From Rhodococcus antarcticus (GTDB lineage: Bacteria; Actinomycetota; Actinomycetes; Mycobacteriales; Mycobacteriaceae), in NCBI RefSeq assembly GCF_026153295.1, contig NZ_CP110615.1, positions 2,790,001-2,854,000 on the forward strand: 64,000 nucleotides of DNA, read 5' to 3'. Positions 33,500-43,605 of the stretch are shown one piece after another; the first letter of the stretch is position 1, and each line of letters starts with the position of its first letter. Below the pieces are notes generated by a model. That model was not told the DNA's origin. It saw only the letters and a list, made by a program, of their open reading frames with translations, and did no database searches. Both the position numbers and the translations under genes were made by a program.

Positions 33500-34579
33500 C
33501 TAGGACGCCGTCGGAGCCTCGTCGTGGAGCTGCGCGCGGTGCGCCTCGGGCAGCGCGTCCCACCAGGTCCGCCGGACCGCGCGGCGGGACTCCTCGTCGA
33601 GGTCGCCCCACAGCCGCAGCCGCGACAGACCGCCGTCGGGGTAGACGTCCAGGCGCAGGTGGGTCGCCGCCACCGCACCGGGCAGCGCGAGGTGGTGGCG
33701 GGTGTCCGGCTGCACCGCGGTGCGGACCAGCAGCTCGCACCAGGACGCGGGGTCGGCCGGATCGGCGGTGCGCGCGTCGACGGTGCTCAGCCGCACCCAG
33801 CCGGCTGCGTTGCCGACGTAGTAGCTGGTGTCCACCTCGACACGACGGGGCACACCCGCGACGCCCAGGGCGAACACCGCGTGGTCGTTGCCCTCCCCGC
33901 GGCGGCGCGCGTTCTCCCAGCCCTCCCCCATGTTGCGGGCCCGGCCGGGCGCGATGATGTTCGCGGGCGAGGCGTAGAACGCGTCGGAGCACTCCTCGAG
34001 CCGTCCACCCCCCTCGGCGGCGAGCAGGTCCACCGTCCCGGTCAGCAGCCGGGGATCGGGGACGACGACACCGTGCACCCGCAGCCGGGCGACACCCCCG
34101 TCGGGGTAGATGGCCAGGCGGACGTGGGTGAAGCGGTGCGGGTCCGCGACGGGGTAGACGTTGGCGGTGTCGCCCCGGGCGGGGGACTTGGCGACCACGG
34201 TCACCCACGTGGCACGCAGCAGCTCCTCCGGGTCCGGGTACCCCTCGACGGAGGTGGCCTGCACCGCGACGTGGGGCGGGTAGTTCCCGCGGAAGAAGGC
34301 GGTGTCGACGACGACGCCGTGGATGATGCCCGGGGCTCCGAGGCGGACCACGGCCCAGTCGTGCGCCTCGGGATCGCGCACGGCGGAGCGCCGGCGACGG
34401 GTCTCCCAGCCGTCGTAGACCTTGCCCTTGTGACCGAACTCCGAGGGGTCGAACACCGGCGCCTCGGGGCGGATCAGGTTCTCCCGCTGCGCGAACAGCT
34501 CGTCGTTGGCCGCGGTGACGGAGCCACCGAGGGCCCGCGAGGCGAGGTCGGTCAGCGTGGTGACGTCGACCGTGCTCAC
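33500..34579 (-). CDS. alc: Allantoicase
   Basis: 359 residues of two repeated jelly-roll domains. It splits allantoate to ureidoglycolate and urea. Repeats are seen in both halves: DWAVVRLGAPGIIHGVVVDT with FRGNYPPHVAVQA, then GVPRRVEVDTSYYVGNAAGW. FTHVRLAIYPDGGVARLRVHG and THLRLDVYPDGGLSRLRLWG are the paired signatures. GTG/ATG at 34579 overlaps the upstream small gene by 4 bases. It converges on the SDR gene with 9 bases between. Confidence 0.95.
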   Translation of the reverse strand: MSTVDVTTLTDLASRALGGSVTAANDELFAQRENLIRPEAPVFDPSEFGHKGKVYDGWETRRRRSAVRDPEAHDWAVVRLGAPGIIHGVVVDTAFFRGNYPPHVAVQATSVEGYPDPEELLRATWVTVVAKSPARGDTANVYPVADPHRFTHVRLAIYPDGGVARLRVHGVVVPDPRLLTGTVDLLAAEGGGRLEECSDAFYASPANIIAPGRARNMGEGWENARRRGEGNDHAVFALGVAGVPRRVEVDTSYYVGNAAGWVRLSTVDARTADPADPASWCELLVRTAVQPDTRHHLALPGAVAATHLRLDVYPDGGLSRLRLWGDLDEESRRAVRRTWWDALPEAHRAQLHDEAPTAS

Positions 34580-34983
34580 GAGGCGTCCACGTCGGCGGGA
34601 ACGTCGAGACCACGGTAGCGGCGCCAGCTGCCGTGCTCGGAGATGTCGGTGAGCTCCTCGCCCATCGAGGTGCGCAACCCGGGTCGCAGCCCGACCGCGA
34701 GCACCGAGCGACCGTCGGTCAGCTCGACGACGGTGAGCTCGAGCTCGGCAGGCTCCTCGGGCAGGAAGTCCGTGCGGATCTGGTCCATGGGCACGTCGTA
34801 GAGCTCGCCCTCGATGCCCACCCCGCCGCCGTCGACGAGCTCGAGGGCGGGGAACTCGTCACGGACCGAGAAGAAGCGGTAGCTCGGGGCCGTGGTCACC
34901 GACCCCAGGAAGGGGTGCGCAGAGACGTTGTGGTGCAGCGCCCCGCCCCGCATCGCACCGCCGTTGCAGAAGAGCTCGGCCAC
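34576..34983 (-). CDS. Stand-alone allophanate-hydrolase C-terminal-like protein
   Basis: 135 residues resembling the C-terminal (gamma-glutamylcyclotransferase-like) domain of allophanate hydrolase: LFCNGGAMRGGALHHNVSAH, FLGSVTTAPSYRFFSVRDEF, GVGIEGELYDVP, ELELTVVELTDGRSV and DISEHGSWRRY. No amidase domain is attached. It is first in the leftward operon and coupled to allantoicase. Since no AllA-type ureidoglycolate lyase is seen, it is a candidate for handling ureidoglycolate or a carbamate product; that is inference. GTG 34983 follows GAGGGAAGGCGGG. Confidence 0.75.
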   Translation of the reverse strand: MAELFCNGGAMRGGALHHNVSAHPFLGSVTTAPSYRFFSVRDEFPALELVDGGGVGIEGELYDVPMDQIRTDFLPEEPAELELTVVELTDGRSVLAVGLRPGLRTSMGEELTDISEHGSWRRYRGLDVPADVDAS

Positions 34984-35042
34984 TGTTCCCGCCTTCCCTC
35001 GACCCGACGTCGGTCATCAGGTCCTGCGGCCAGGGTCGCCAG

Positions 35043-35062
35043 TTTTCAACATTTTGTCAACA
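35043..35062 (-). promoter_or_regulatory. TCAACA direct-repeat site overlapping -35 of allantoicase operon
   Basis: On the plus strand TCAACA occurs at 35046-35051 and 35057-35062, 11 bp apart (one helical turn). Read leftward, TTGACA (35060-35055) is a perfect -35 hexamer within the site. TTTTCAACA is shared with the urate-operon promoter site at 23329-23337. It lies between the allantoicase operon and the divergent luciferase-like gene, so it could serve both. Confidence 0.6.
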
Positions 35063-35112
35063 CTTCTTGAGCGGACCGGACTACCGGGACCGTCCCCGGT
35101 GTTGTGCCCAGC

Positions 35113-36135
35113 ATGAAGCTCAGCGTCCTGGACGTCTGCCCGATCCCCACCGGCTCCACCCCGGGCGACGCCCTCCGCAACACCCTCGACCTCGCCCGGC
35201 ACGCCGAGCGGCTCGGCTTCCACCGCTACTGGCTCGCCGAGCACCACTCCATGCCGGGCATCGCGAGCTCCGCGCCGTCGATCATGATCGGGCAGGTCGC
35301 GGCGGTCACCGAGCGTCTGCGCGTCGGGTCCGGCGGGGTGATGCTGCCCAACCACGCGCCGCTGGTGGTCGCCGAGCAGTTCGGCACCCTCGACGCGCTC
35401 TACCCCGGGCGCATCGACCTGGGCCTGGGTCGGGCGCCGGGCACCGACCAGGTCACCGCGCACGCCCTGCGCCGCTCGGCCACCCAGCTCAGCGAGGACG
35501 ACTTCCCGCAGCAGCTGGCCCAGCTGCGCGCCTTCTTCGACGACGGCTACCCCGCCGACCACCCGTACGCCGCGATCACCGCGGTGCCCGGGCTCGGCGC
35601 GACGGTCGCCGTCTGGCTGCTGGGTTCCTCGACGTACTCCGCCCAGCTCGCCGGCCTGCTCGGGCTGCCCTACGCGCACGCCCACCACTTCGCCTCCGGC
35701 TCCACCGACGCGGCGGTCGCCGCCTACCGGGCCTCGTTCCGCCCCGGTGTGCTCGACGAGCCGTACCTGGTGGTGACGGCGTCGGTGGTGGCCGCCGACG
35801 ACGACGAGCGCGCCCGGTGGATCGCCGCCCCCATGGCCCTGGCCATGGCGCGGCTGCGCGCGGGCAACCCGGGCACCTTCCCCACCCCGGAGGAAGCGGC
35901 GGCCAACCCGCTCAGCCCGTCCCAGCGGGCCAGCCTCGGCGGGATGACCGCCAGCGCCGTCGTCGGCGGGCCGGAGACCGTCGGAGCCGGGCTGCGCGCG
36001 CTGGGCGAGAGCACCGGCGCCGACGAGCTGATGGTGTCGACCATGGTGCACAGCCACGCCGACCGGCTGCGCAGCTACGAGATCGTGGCCGCCCGGCTCG
36101 GCGCTCAGCAGGTGGGTGCAGCCGTCCCCGCCTGA
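35113..36135 (+). CDS. LLM-class flavin-dependent oxidoreductase
   Basis: 340 residues, bacterial-luciferase-like TIM barrel. Typical blocks: [61 protein letters not shown] and [14 protein letters not shown]. This is the MsnO8-like group, which uses FMNH2 supplied by a reductase. Substrate unknown. It is divergent from the allantoicase operon, sharing the TCAACA-containing intergenic region. ATG 35113 is chosen over the ATG at 35104 by family alignment. Converges on the CoA-transferase with 2 bases between. Confidence 0.88.
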   Translation: MKLSVLDVCPIPTGSTPGDALRNTLDLARHAERLGFHRYWLAEHHSMPGIASSAPSIMIGQVAAVTERLRVGSGGVMLPNHAPLVVAEQFGTLDALYPGRIDLGLGRAPGTDQVTAHALRRSATQLSEDDFPQQLAQLRAFFDDGYPADHPYAAITAVPGLGATVAVWLLGSSTYSAQLAGLLGLPYAHAHHFASGSTDAAVAAYRASFRPGVLDEPYLVVTASVVAADDDERARWIAAPMALAMARLRAGNPGTFPTPEEAAANPLSPSQRASLGGMTASAVVGGPETVGAGLRALGESTGADELMVSTMVHSHADRLRSYEIVAARLGAQQVGAAVPA

Positions 36136-36137
36136 CC

Positions 36138-37232
36138 TCAGACGCCCCAGTCCGCCAGCACGGCGTCGGTGTCCTCGCCGGGCACCCGCGCCCCGGTGGT
36201 CAGCGTCGCGGGGGTCCGGGAGAAGCGCGGCGCAGGCACCGGCTGCACCACCCCGTCGGCCTCGACGAAGGTGCCCCGGGCGACGTTGTGCGGGTGCTGC
36301 ACGGCCTCGGCCATGCTCAGCACCGGCACCACGCACGCGTCGGTGTCGATGAAGACGGCGGCCCACTCGTCCCGGGTGCGGCCGGCGAATATCTCGGTAA
36401 AGCGGGCCCGCAGCTCCGGCCAGCCCCGCAGGTCGTGCTGGTGCGGCAGCCCGGCGTCGGCGAGCCCGAGTCCCTCGAGCAGCTGCGCGTAGAACTGCGG
36501 CTCCAGCGCGCCCACGGCCACGTGCTCACCGTCGGAGCAGGTGTAGGTGTCGTAGAACGGGGCGGCCCCGTCGAGCAGGTTCGACTGCCGGGTGTCGTTC
36601 CACACGCCCGCGCCGCGGTAGGCCCACTGCATCTGGGCGAGCACCGGCGTGCCGTCGACGATCGCGGCGTCCACCACCTGGCCCAGCCCCGAGCCCTGCC
36701 GCTCGTGCAGCGCCGCCATGATCCCCAGCACCAGGAACATCGAGCCCCCGCCGAAGTCGCCCACCAGGTTCAGCGGGACCGCAGGCTTCTCGGCCGGTCC
36801 GATGGTGTGCAGCATGCCGGTCAGGGCGAGGTAGCCGATGTCATGGCCCGCACGCTGGGCCAGCGGCCCGTCCTGGCCCCAGCCGGTCATCCGCGCGTAG
36901 ACCAGACCGGGGTTGCGGGCCTGGCAGTCCTGCGGCCCGATGCCCAGGCGCTCGGTGACCCCCGGGCGCAGGCCCTCGATGAGCACGTCCGCCCTCTCGG
37001 CCAGGGACAGCACGAGCTCGCGGCCCTCGTCGCTCTTGAGGTCGGCGGTGACGGAGCGGCGGCCGCGCAGCGTCTGGTCCTGGCCGCGGGGGACCAGCTC
37101 GAGGCCCCCGCCGCCGGGCCGGTCCACCCGCACCACGTCGGCGCCCAGGTCGGCCAGCAGCATCGCCGCGTGCGGTCCCGGGCCCAGCCCGGCGAGCTCG
37201 AGCACCTTCAGTCCAGCGAGCGGTCCGGGCAC
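36138..37232 (-). CDS. Type III CoA-transferase family, alpha-methylacyl-CoA racemase-like
   Basis: 364 residues. [52 protein letters not shown] and [13 protein letters not shown]-like text match mycobacterial alpha-methylacyl-CoA racemase (360). [15 protein letters not shown] contains the catalytic His-Asp-Ile motif, and Asp in [18 protein letters not shown] and Glu in [11 protein letters not shown] are in place. It would epimerise 2-methyl-branched acyl-CoA. GTG 37232 has AGGAGG 7 bases upstream. Confidence 0.9.
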   Translation of the reverse strand: MPGPLAGLKVLELAGLGPGPHAAMLLADLGADVVRVDRPGGGGLELVPRGQDQTLRGRRSVTADLKSDEGRELVLSLAERADVLIEGLRPGVTERLGIGPQDCQARNPGLVYARMTGWGQDGPLAQRAGHDIGYLALTGMLHTIGPAEKPAVPLNLVGDFGGGSMFLVLGIMAALHERQGSGLGQVVDAAIVDGTPVLAQMQWAYRGAGVWNDTRQSNLLDGAAPFYDTYTCSDGEHVAVGALEPQFYAQLLEGLGLADAGLPHQHDLRGWPELRARFTEIFAGRTRDEWAAVFIDTDACVVPVLSMAEAVQHPHNVARGTFVEADGVVQPVPAPRFSRTPATLTTGARVPGEDTDAVLADWGV

Positions 37233-37290
37233 GGCGGTTTCCTCCTGGGGCTGGACGACGGCGTCGGGTGTTGTCTACCGCACGCCCGAG

Positions 37291-37316
37291 GTGACCGGTA
37301 AAGTGGTCACGTGACC
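37291..37316 (+). promoter_or_regulatory. vap operator: three GTGACC half-sites over the -10 and start
   Basis: GTGACC (37291-37296), GGTCAC (37305-37310) and GTGACC (37311-37316). The last two make a perfect 12-bp palindrome GGTCACGTGACC; the first two are an inverted repeat with 8-base spacer. TAAAGT (37299-37304) is a good -10 inside the array, placing the transcript start at about 37311, the antitoxin GTG codon. Confidence 0.6.
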
Positions 37317-37550
37317 GAGAGGATGAGCGCCAGCACGGCGAAGGCCACGCTGCTGTCCGTGCTCGACCGGGTGGCGGGCGGGGACGAGGTCGAGATCACC
37401 AAGCACGGTCGGGTCGTCGCGAGGCTCGTCCCCGCCAACTCACCGCACGCGCTGCGTGGCCTGCTCTCCGGCGTCGCCAGCACCGTCGGTACCGATGACG
37501 ACGTGTTCTCCACCGGTGGCACCTGGGACACGGGGAACGTCCCGACGTGA
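37311..37550 (+). CDS. Phd/YefM-type antitoxin
   Basis: 79 residues. The N-terminal part (STAKATLLSVLDRVAGGDEV then EITKHGRVVARLVPA) is the Phd dimer and DNA-binding fold; the C-terminal tail (SGVASTVGTDDDVFSTGG) would wrap the toxin. GTG 37311 fits a leaderless transcript; ATG 37323 is an alternative. It overlaps the toxin gene (GTGA) and sits on a palindromic operator, as expected of an autoregulated toxin-antitoxin pair. Confidence 0.88.
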   Translation: MTERMSASTAKATLLSVLDRVAGGDEVEITKHGRVVARLVPANSPHALRGLLSGVASTVGTDDDVFSTGGTWDTGNVPT

Positions 37551-37939
37551 GCGCGGTGGTGCTCGACACCCACGTCCTGCACTGGTGGTCCGCCGAGCCC
37601 GAGCGGCTCAGCGCGCGGGCCGCACGTGCCGTGGAGGCGGCCGACGAGCTCGTGGTCGCCGGGATCACCTGGTACGAGCTCGCCTGGCTGGCCCGGCACG
37701 ACCGCATCCGCCTCGCCGTCCCGCTCACCGCCTGGCTCGACCGGCTCGCCACCGAGGTCCGCACCGTCGGGATCACCCCGGCTGTCGCGGTCGCGGCGAC
37801 CGCGCTGCCGGCGTCGTTCCCCGGGGACCCGGCCGACCGTCTCATCTACGCCACGGCCGTGGAGCACGGCTGGGACCTGGTCACCAAGGATCGACGGTTG
37901 CACGAGCACGTCCACCCCCGGCCGGTCACGGTCTGGTAG
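37547..37939 (+). CDS. vapC: PIN-domain toxin (VapC family)
   Basis: 130 residues. PIN ribonuclease acidic residues are visible: LDTHVLHWW (first Asp, residue 7), Glu in WYELAWLARHDRI, and GDPADRLIYATAVEHGWDLV with VTKDRRL for the later Asp residues. The LDTHxLxWW type pairs with Phd antitoxins. It would cut RNA when free. Coupled to the antitoxin. The next gene is on the other strand, 12 bases away. Confidence 0.9.
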   Translation: MSAVVLDTHVLHWWSAEPERLSARAARAVEAADELVVAGITWYELAWLARHDRIRLAVPLTAWLDRLATEVRTVGITPAVAVAATALPASFPGDPADRLIYATAVEHGWDLVTKDRRLHEHVHPRPVTVW

Positions 37940-37951
37940 CGGACGGGAGCC

Positions 37952-38683
37952 TCACTCCACCAGGGTCGCGCGCAGCTGGGCGAGCTCGTCGTCGGTCAGC
38001 CCGTGGGCCTGCAGCCACGCGACCGTCCCGCCCTGGGTGTCCAGGTGCGCGAGCAGACCTTCCATCGTCTCCGGCAGCGCCGTGAGCACCCAGTCCGGCA
38101 CGGTGCCCAGCTCCCGGGTGGTGGCCGAGGCGGACAGCTGCGCGCGCACCAGGGGCATGTTCGCCTCGGTCGCGGTGTAGTCGGCCACGATCTGCGCGCG
38201 CTCGACCCCGAGCGCGTCCAGCAGCACGGCGACGACCACCCCGGTGCGGTCCTTGCCCGCTGCGCAGTGCACCACCGCGGGCACGGCCTCGGTCCGGCCG
38301 AGCAGGCGCACCACCTCGACCACGACGTCCGCGCTGGTCTCCAGGTAGGTGACGTAGTGCGCGAGCAGGCTGCCGGTCTCGATGTCCTCGGCCTGGTCCA
38401 GGCGCACCGAGCGGGCGCCCACCACCGGCAGGTTCCGGTAGCCGACCGTGGTCCCGGCGAGCGCCCCCCGTCCGTCCCGCTCGGCCTCGGCCTCGCCCCG
38501 GAGGTCGACCACCGTCCGCAGGCCCGCACCGAGCAGCGTCCTCGCGTCGCCGTCGGTGAGGTCGGCGAGGCTGGCCGACCGCAGGACCTTCCCCGCGCGC
38601 ACCCGACGACCCTCCACCGTGGACAGCCCGCCGAGGTCGCGCACGTTCACGGCCCCGTCGAGCCGCACGTCGCGCGAGGTCAT
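37952..38683 (-). CDS. Tyrosine/serine phosphatase, PtpB-like
   Basis: 243 residues. The P-loop HCAAGKDRTGVVVAVLLDALG near 148 is the Cys-x5-Arg signature with the KDRTG form of lipid/tyrosine/serine phosphatases such as mycobacterial PtpB. NVRDLGGLSTVEGRRVRAGK and LRSASLADLTDGD near the N-terminus are the family's opening. It may act on phosphotyrosine or phosphoinositides. ATG 38683 overlaps the stop of the deleted SDR frame. Confidence 0.92.
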   Translation of the reverse strand: MTSRDVRLDGAVNVRDLGGLSTVEGRRVRAGKVLRSASLADLTDGDARTLLGAGLRTVVDLRGEAEAERDGRGALAGTTVGYRNLPVVGARSVRLDQAEDIETGSLLAHYVTYLETSADVVVEVVRLLGRTEAVPAVVHCAAGKDRTGVVVAVLLDALGVERAQIVADYTATEANMPLVRAQLSASATTRELGTVPDWVLTALPETMEGLLAHLDTQGGTVAWLQAHGLTDDELAQLRATLVE

Positions 38684-39012
38684 CAGCCCATCCTCGGCTG
38701 GCCGTTGGACGCACTCAGCCCACCATCGACGGGCAGCACCACCCCGGTGACGAACGCGGCGTCCGGGCCGGCCAGGAACGCGATCACGGCCGCCACCTCC
38801 GCCGGCCGGGCGGGCCGTCCCATCGGGATGCGCTCGGCGAGGCGGTGCAGCTTCTCCGCGTCGCCCACCAGGCCCTGCGCCATCGGCGTGTCGGTGAGGC
38901 TGGGCGCGACCACCGTGGCCCCCTCCTCGACGAAGCGGTGCACGGTGGCCGCCCCGATCCCGGAGCCTCCCCCGGTGTCGAGGACGACGGTGTCGGCGAA
39001 GCGCTGGGTCAT
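38683..39012 (-). pseudogene. Internally deleted short-chain dehydrogenase
   Basis: A 109-residue frame joins an SDR N-terminus (VVLDTGGGSGIGAATVHRFV then EEGATVVAPSL) directly to an SDR C-terminus (RIPMGRPARPAEVAAVIAFL then VTGVVLPVDGG). The middle of roughly 140 residues, with NNAG, catalytic Ser and YxxxK, is absent, although the frame is preserved. It cannot be an active dehydrogenase. Coupled by ATGA to the phosphatase gene, so transcription and translation of the junction may still matter for that gene. Confidence 0.8.
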
Positions 39013-39061
39013 GACCCCAGGGTGCCGGGCGCAGCTCCCCCGCGCCGGGCGGGGCCGGGGA

Positions 39062-40045
39062 TCACGGCACGAGGACGGTGATGCCCGGCTCGCGGCCGAC
39101 GTCGGCCAGGGCCTGCGCGGCGTCGTCGAGACCGGCGCGGCGGGTCACGAGCCGCTCCAGGCCGAGCGACGGCAGCGCCGCCAGCAGCCCGGGGTAGGCG
39201 TGGGCCGGGGCCCCGTGGCTGCCCAGCACGTCGAGCTCCCGAGCCACGACGACGTCCACCGGGAGCACCGCCCCGCCCGGCAGCAGCCCCACCTGGACGT
39301 GCCGACCGCGCACCCCGAGGCAGCGGATCGACGCCGCCGCGCTCACCGCGAGCCCGGCGCAGTCCAGCGAGACGTGCGCGCCGTGCAGGTCGTCGGCGGT
39401 GGGCAGGGCCTGCGCGGCCCCCACCTGCTCTGCGAGCGTGCGTGCACCGGCCGACGGGTCGACGGCGATCACGTGCGCTCCGGCCCCGGCCGCCACCGCC
39501 ACGGCCGCGAGGCCCAGCCCCCCGCAGCCGTGCACCACCACGGTCTCCCCGGCGCGCACCCGCCCGCGGTGGTGCACCGCGCGCCAGGCCGTGGCCACGC
39601 GGCAGCCGAGCAGCGCCCCCACGTCGAAGCCGACCTCCTCGGGCAGCTCCACCAGGTTCACCTCGGCGTGCCGCAGCCCCACGAGCTCGGCGTAGGAGCC
39701 GTCGTGGGTGAAGCCCGGCTGCTCCTGGCGCTCGCACACCTGCTGCTCACCCGCGCGGCAGGCGGGGCAGGTCCCGCACGCGCAGACGAACGGGGTGGTC
39801 ACGCGGCGGCCCACCCAGCGCGGGTCGACCCGGGCACCGACCGCCACCACCGTGCCCGCGAGCTCGTGGCCCGGGACGAGGGGCAGCACCACCCCGGCGT
39901 CGTGGCCCCGCCAGGCGTGCCAGTCGCTGCGGCACACCCCGGTCGCGGCCACGGCCACCACCGCACCGTCGGGGGCCGGGGTGGGGTCGGCGACGGTCTC
40001 CACCCCGGGCTGCTCCCCGAACGCCCGGACCACGAGTGCCTTCAC
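39062..40045 (-). CDS. Zinc-dependent alcohol dehydrogenase
   Basis: 327 residues, MDR family. Catalytic zinc ligands in TGVCRSDWHAWRG and PGHELAGTVVAVG, the structural zinc Cys set in CACGTCPACRAGEQQVC, and Rossmann GCGGLGLAAVAVAAGAG near 165. Closest in pattern to the alcohol dehydrogenases that oxidise primary alcohols with NAD. Start GTG 40045 (KALVVRAFGEQPGVE). No operon partner: a 49-base gap separates it from the SDR relic. Confidence 0.88.
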   Translation of the reverse strand: MKALVVRAFGEQPGVETVADPTPAPDGAVVAVAATGVCRSDWHAWRGHDAGVVLPLVPGHELAGTVVAVGARVDPRWVGRRVTTPFVCACGTCPACRAGEQQVCERQEQPGFTHDGSYAELVGLRHAEVNLVELPEEVGFDVGALLGCRVATAWRAVHHRGRVRAGETVVVHGCGGLGLAAVAVAAGAGAHVIAVDPSAGARTLAEQVGAAQALPTADDLHGAHVSLDCAGLAVSAAASIRCLGVRGRHVQVGLLPGGAVLPVDVVVARELDVLGSHGAPAHAYPGLLAALPSLGLERLVTRRAGLDDAAQALADVGREPGITVLVP

Positions 40046-40104
40046 CGCCTCAGCCTCCCCCAGGACCCGACTGTGAAGGAAACCTCGCGTCCTGGGTGCA
40101 GAAA

Positions 40105-41766
40105 TCACGCACAGGTGCGGAGCGCCTCCACCAGGTCGTCGAGGCCGAGCGAGCCCAGCGAGAGGGCCGCCATGTGCCAGCTCTTGAGGTCGAACGCCGC
40201 GCCCTGCTCGGCCTGCGCCGCCTCCCGGCCCTGCAGCCACGCCCGCTCGCCGAGCTTGTAGCTGATGGCCTGTCCGGGCATCCCGAGGTAGCGGATGAGC
40301 TCGGAGTCCAGGAAGCCGGCGTCGCGTCCGCAGTGCAGCCCGAAGAACTCCCGGGCGAGCTCGGGGGTCCAGGTCTCACCCTCGTGGAACCCGGCGCCGG
40401 CGGGGATCTCCAGGGCGCAGTGCATCCCGATGTCGATGATCACCCGCACGGCCCGCATCTGCTGGGCGTCGAGGTAGCCGATCCGCTCGCCCGGGGTGCG
40501 CAGGTAGCCCAGCTCGTCCATCAGCCGTTCGGCGTACAGCGCCCAGCCCTCCACGTTCGCGCCCACCGAGCCGATCGAGGTCTGGTACTTGCTCAGCTGC
40601 GGGGCCACCAGCGTCCACTGCGCCAGCTGCAGGTGGTGGCCGGGAACACCCTCGTGGTACCAGGTGCTGGTGAGGTCCCAGAGCGGGAACCGGGTGCGGC
40701 CCATGGCGGGCAGCCACGTGCGGCCGGGGCGGGAGAAGTCCAGCGACGGTCGCGTGTAGTACGGCGCAGCCGCTCCACCGGCGGGAGCGATCATGGCCTC
40801 GACCACCTTCACCTGGTCGGCGAGGTCGAAGTGCGTTCCGTCCAGCTCGGCGATGGCCGTGTCCATCACCTGCTGCAGCCACGCGCGGACGGCCTCCTCG
40901 CCGTCGACCGCCTCGCCGTCGGTGCTCAGCCAGGCCATGGCCTCGGCGGGGGTGGCCCCGGGGCGCACCTTGTCGGCCTCGGCGCACAGCTCGGCGTCGA
41001 GGCGGTGGAGCTCGGTCCACGCCCAGGAGTAGGCCTCGTCGAGGTCCACCTCCGACCCGGTCCACTGCCGGGCGGCCCGGGCGTAGCGGTCGCGACCACA
41101 GGTGTCGGGCTCGGTCACCGCGGCCGGGGCGTAGGTGACCTCCAGGAACTCGCGCAGCTCCCGGCACGCGGCGTCGGCCGCCTGCGCGGCGGCGTCCAGC
41201 TCGGCGCGCATCGTGGCCGGCCCGTCCGCGACCACGCTCGCGAAGTAGCCACCGTCGAGCCACTCGGTGAGCTGGACGACGGCGGTGCGCACCTGGCGGG
41301 CGCCGGCCAGGATCCCGTCGCCCAGACCCACCCGCAGCGTCTCGGTGTACCCGGCGTAGGCGGTCGGCACTGCGGCCACCCGCGCCGCGACGTCGGCCCA
41401 CTCCGCGTCGGTGGTGCGCGGCATCATCGCGAACACGGTGCGCACCTCGTGCATGGGGGAGAACAGGTTCCGGATCGCACGCAGGTCCTCGCCGTGCTCG
41501 ATCTGGGTGAGCTCGGAGCCCAGCCGCTCGCGCAGCAGGGTGGCGCAGCGGGCCTCGGCGGGGTCGGTCAGCACGGCGGTGGGCACGGCGGCGAGCTCGG
41601 CCAGGGTGGCGCGCAGCAGGTCCGCCTGCGCGGCGGTGCCGGCCGGGGAGTAGTCGTCGAGCTCGTCCTGCCGGTAGGGCAGCCCCAGCCCCGTCGCCGT
41701 GATCGGGCTCAGGTGCGCGAGCGCGTCGAGGTGGGCATCAGCGATCCGGCGGGGGGTGGGGGGCAT
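40105..41766 (-). CDS. DUF885 family metallopeptidase-like protein
   Basis: 553 residues, helical. The motif YHEGVPGHHLQLAQW near 365 is the family's HExxPGHH metal-site sequence, with GWALYAERLMDELG further on as the second conserved block and IPGQ-like LGMPGQAISYKLGE near the end. The family is related to zinc carboxypeptidases, but its substrates are mostly unknown. No signal peptide. ATG 41766 (PPTPRRIADAHLDALAHL) gives the usual N-terminus. Confidence 0.87.
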   Translation of the reverse strand: MPPTPRRIADAHLDALAHLSPITATGLGLPYRQDELDDYSPAGTAAQADLLRATLAELAAVPTAVLTDPAEARCATLLRERLGSELTQIEHGEDLRAIRNLFSPMHEVRTVFAMMPRTTDAEWADVAARVAAVPTAYAGYTETLRVGLGDGILAGARQVRTAVVQLTEWLDGGYFASVVADGPATMRAELDAAAQAADAACRELREFLEVTYAPAAVTEPDTCGRDRYARAARQWTGSEVDLDEAYSWAWTELHRLDAELCAEADKVRPGATPAEAMAWLSTDGEAVDGEEAVRAWLQQVMDTAIAELDGTHFDLADQVKVVEAMIAPAGGAAAPYYTRPSLDFSRPGRTWLPAMGRTRFPLWDLTSTWYHEGVPGHHLQLAQWTLVAPQLSKYQTSIGSVGANVEGWALYAERLMDELGYLRTPGERIGYLDAQQMRAVRVIIDIGMHCALEIPAGAGFHEGETWTPELAREFFGLHCGRDAGFLDSELIRYLGMPGQAISYKLGERAWLQGREAAQAEQGAAFDLKSWHMAALSLGSLGLDDLVEALRTCA

Positions 41767-41803
41767 GCCGCGATCGTTGCACAGGCTAATCACCGGCGCG
41801 TGG

Positions 41804-41959
41804 GTGCTGGAGGCCCCCGGTGCTCCCACGCTGGAGATCACCGAGACCGCGCTGATGGAGGATCACGACGCCGCGCGGGCGACGCCGGCTGCGCTCCGGC
41901 GGCTCGGGCTCGCCGCAGCAGGGCTCGCGGCGTGGTCCGTCGGTCGCACCTCCCGATAG
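41804..41959 (+). pseudogene. Relic of a c-di-GMP phosphodiesterase EAL domain
   Basis: The frame reads APTLEITETALMEDHDAAR then ATPAALRRLG before losing similarity. LEITETALM followed some ten residues later by L-R-x-LG is a characteristic internal EAL-domain block that precedes DDFGTG, which is absent. About 50 codons, no start signal. It lies in the 205-base gap between the DUF885 and ABC-F genes; a TAGCCT box at its end (41957-41962) may drive the ABC-F gene. Confidence 0.45.
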
Positions 41960-41971
41960 CCTGGCCCCACC

Positions 41972-43600
<1,629 letters not shown>

Positions 43601-43605
43601 CGCCG

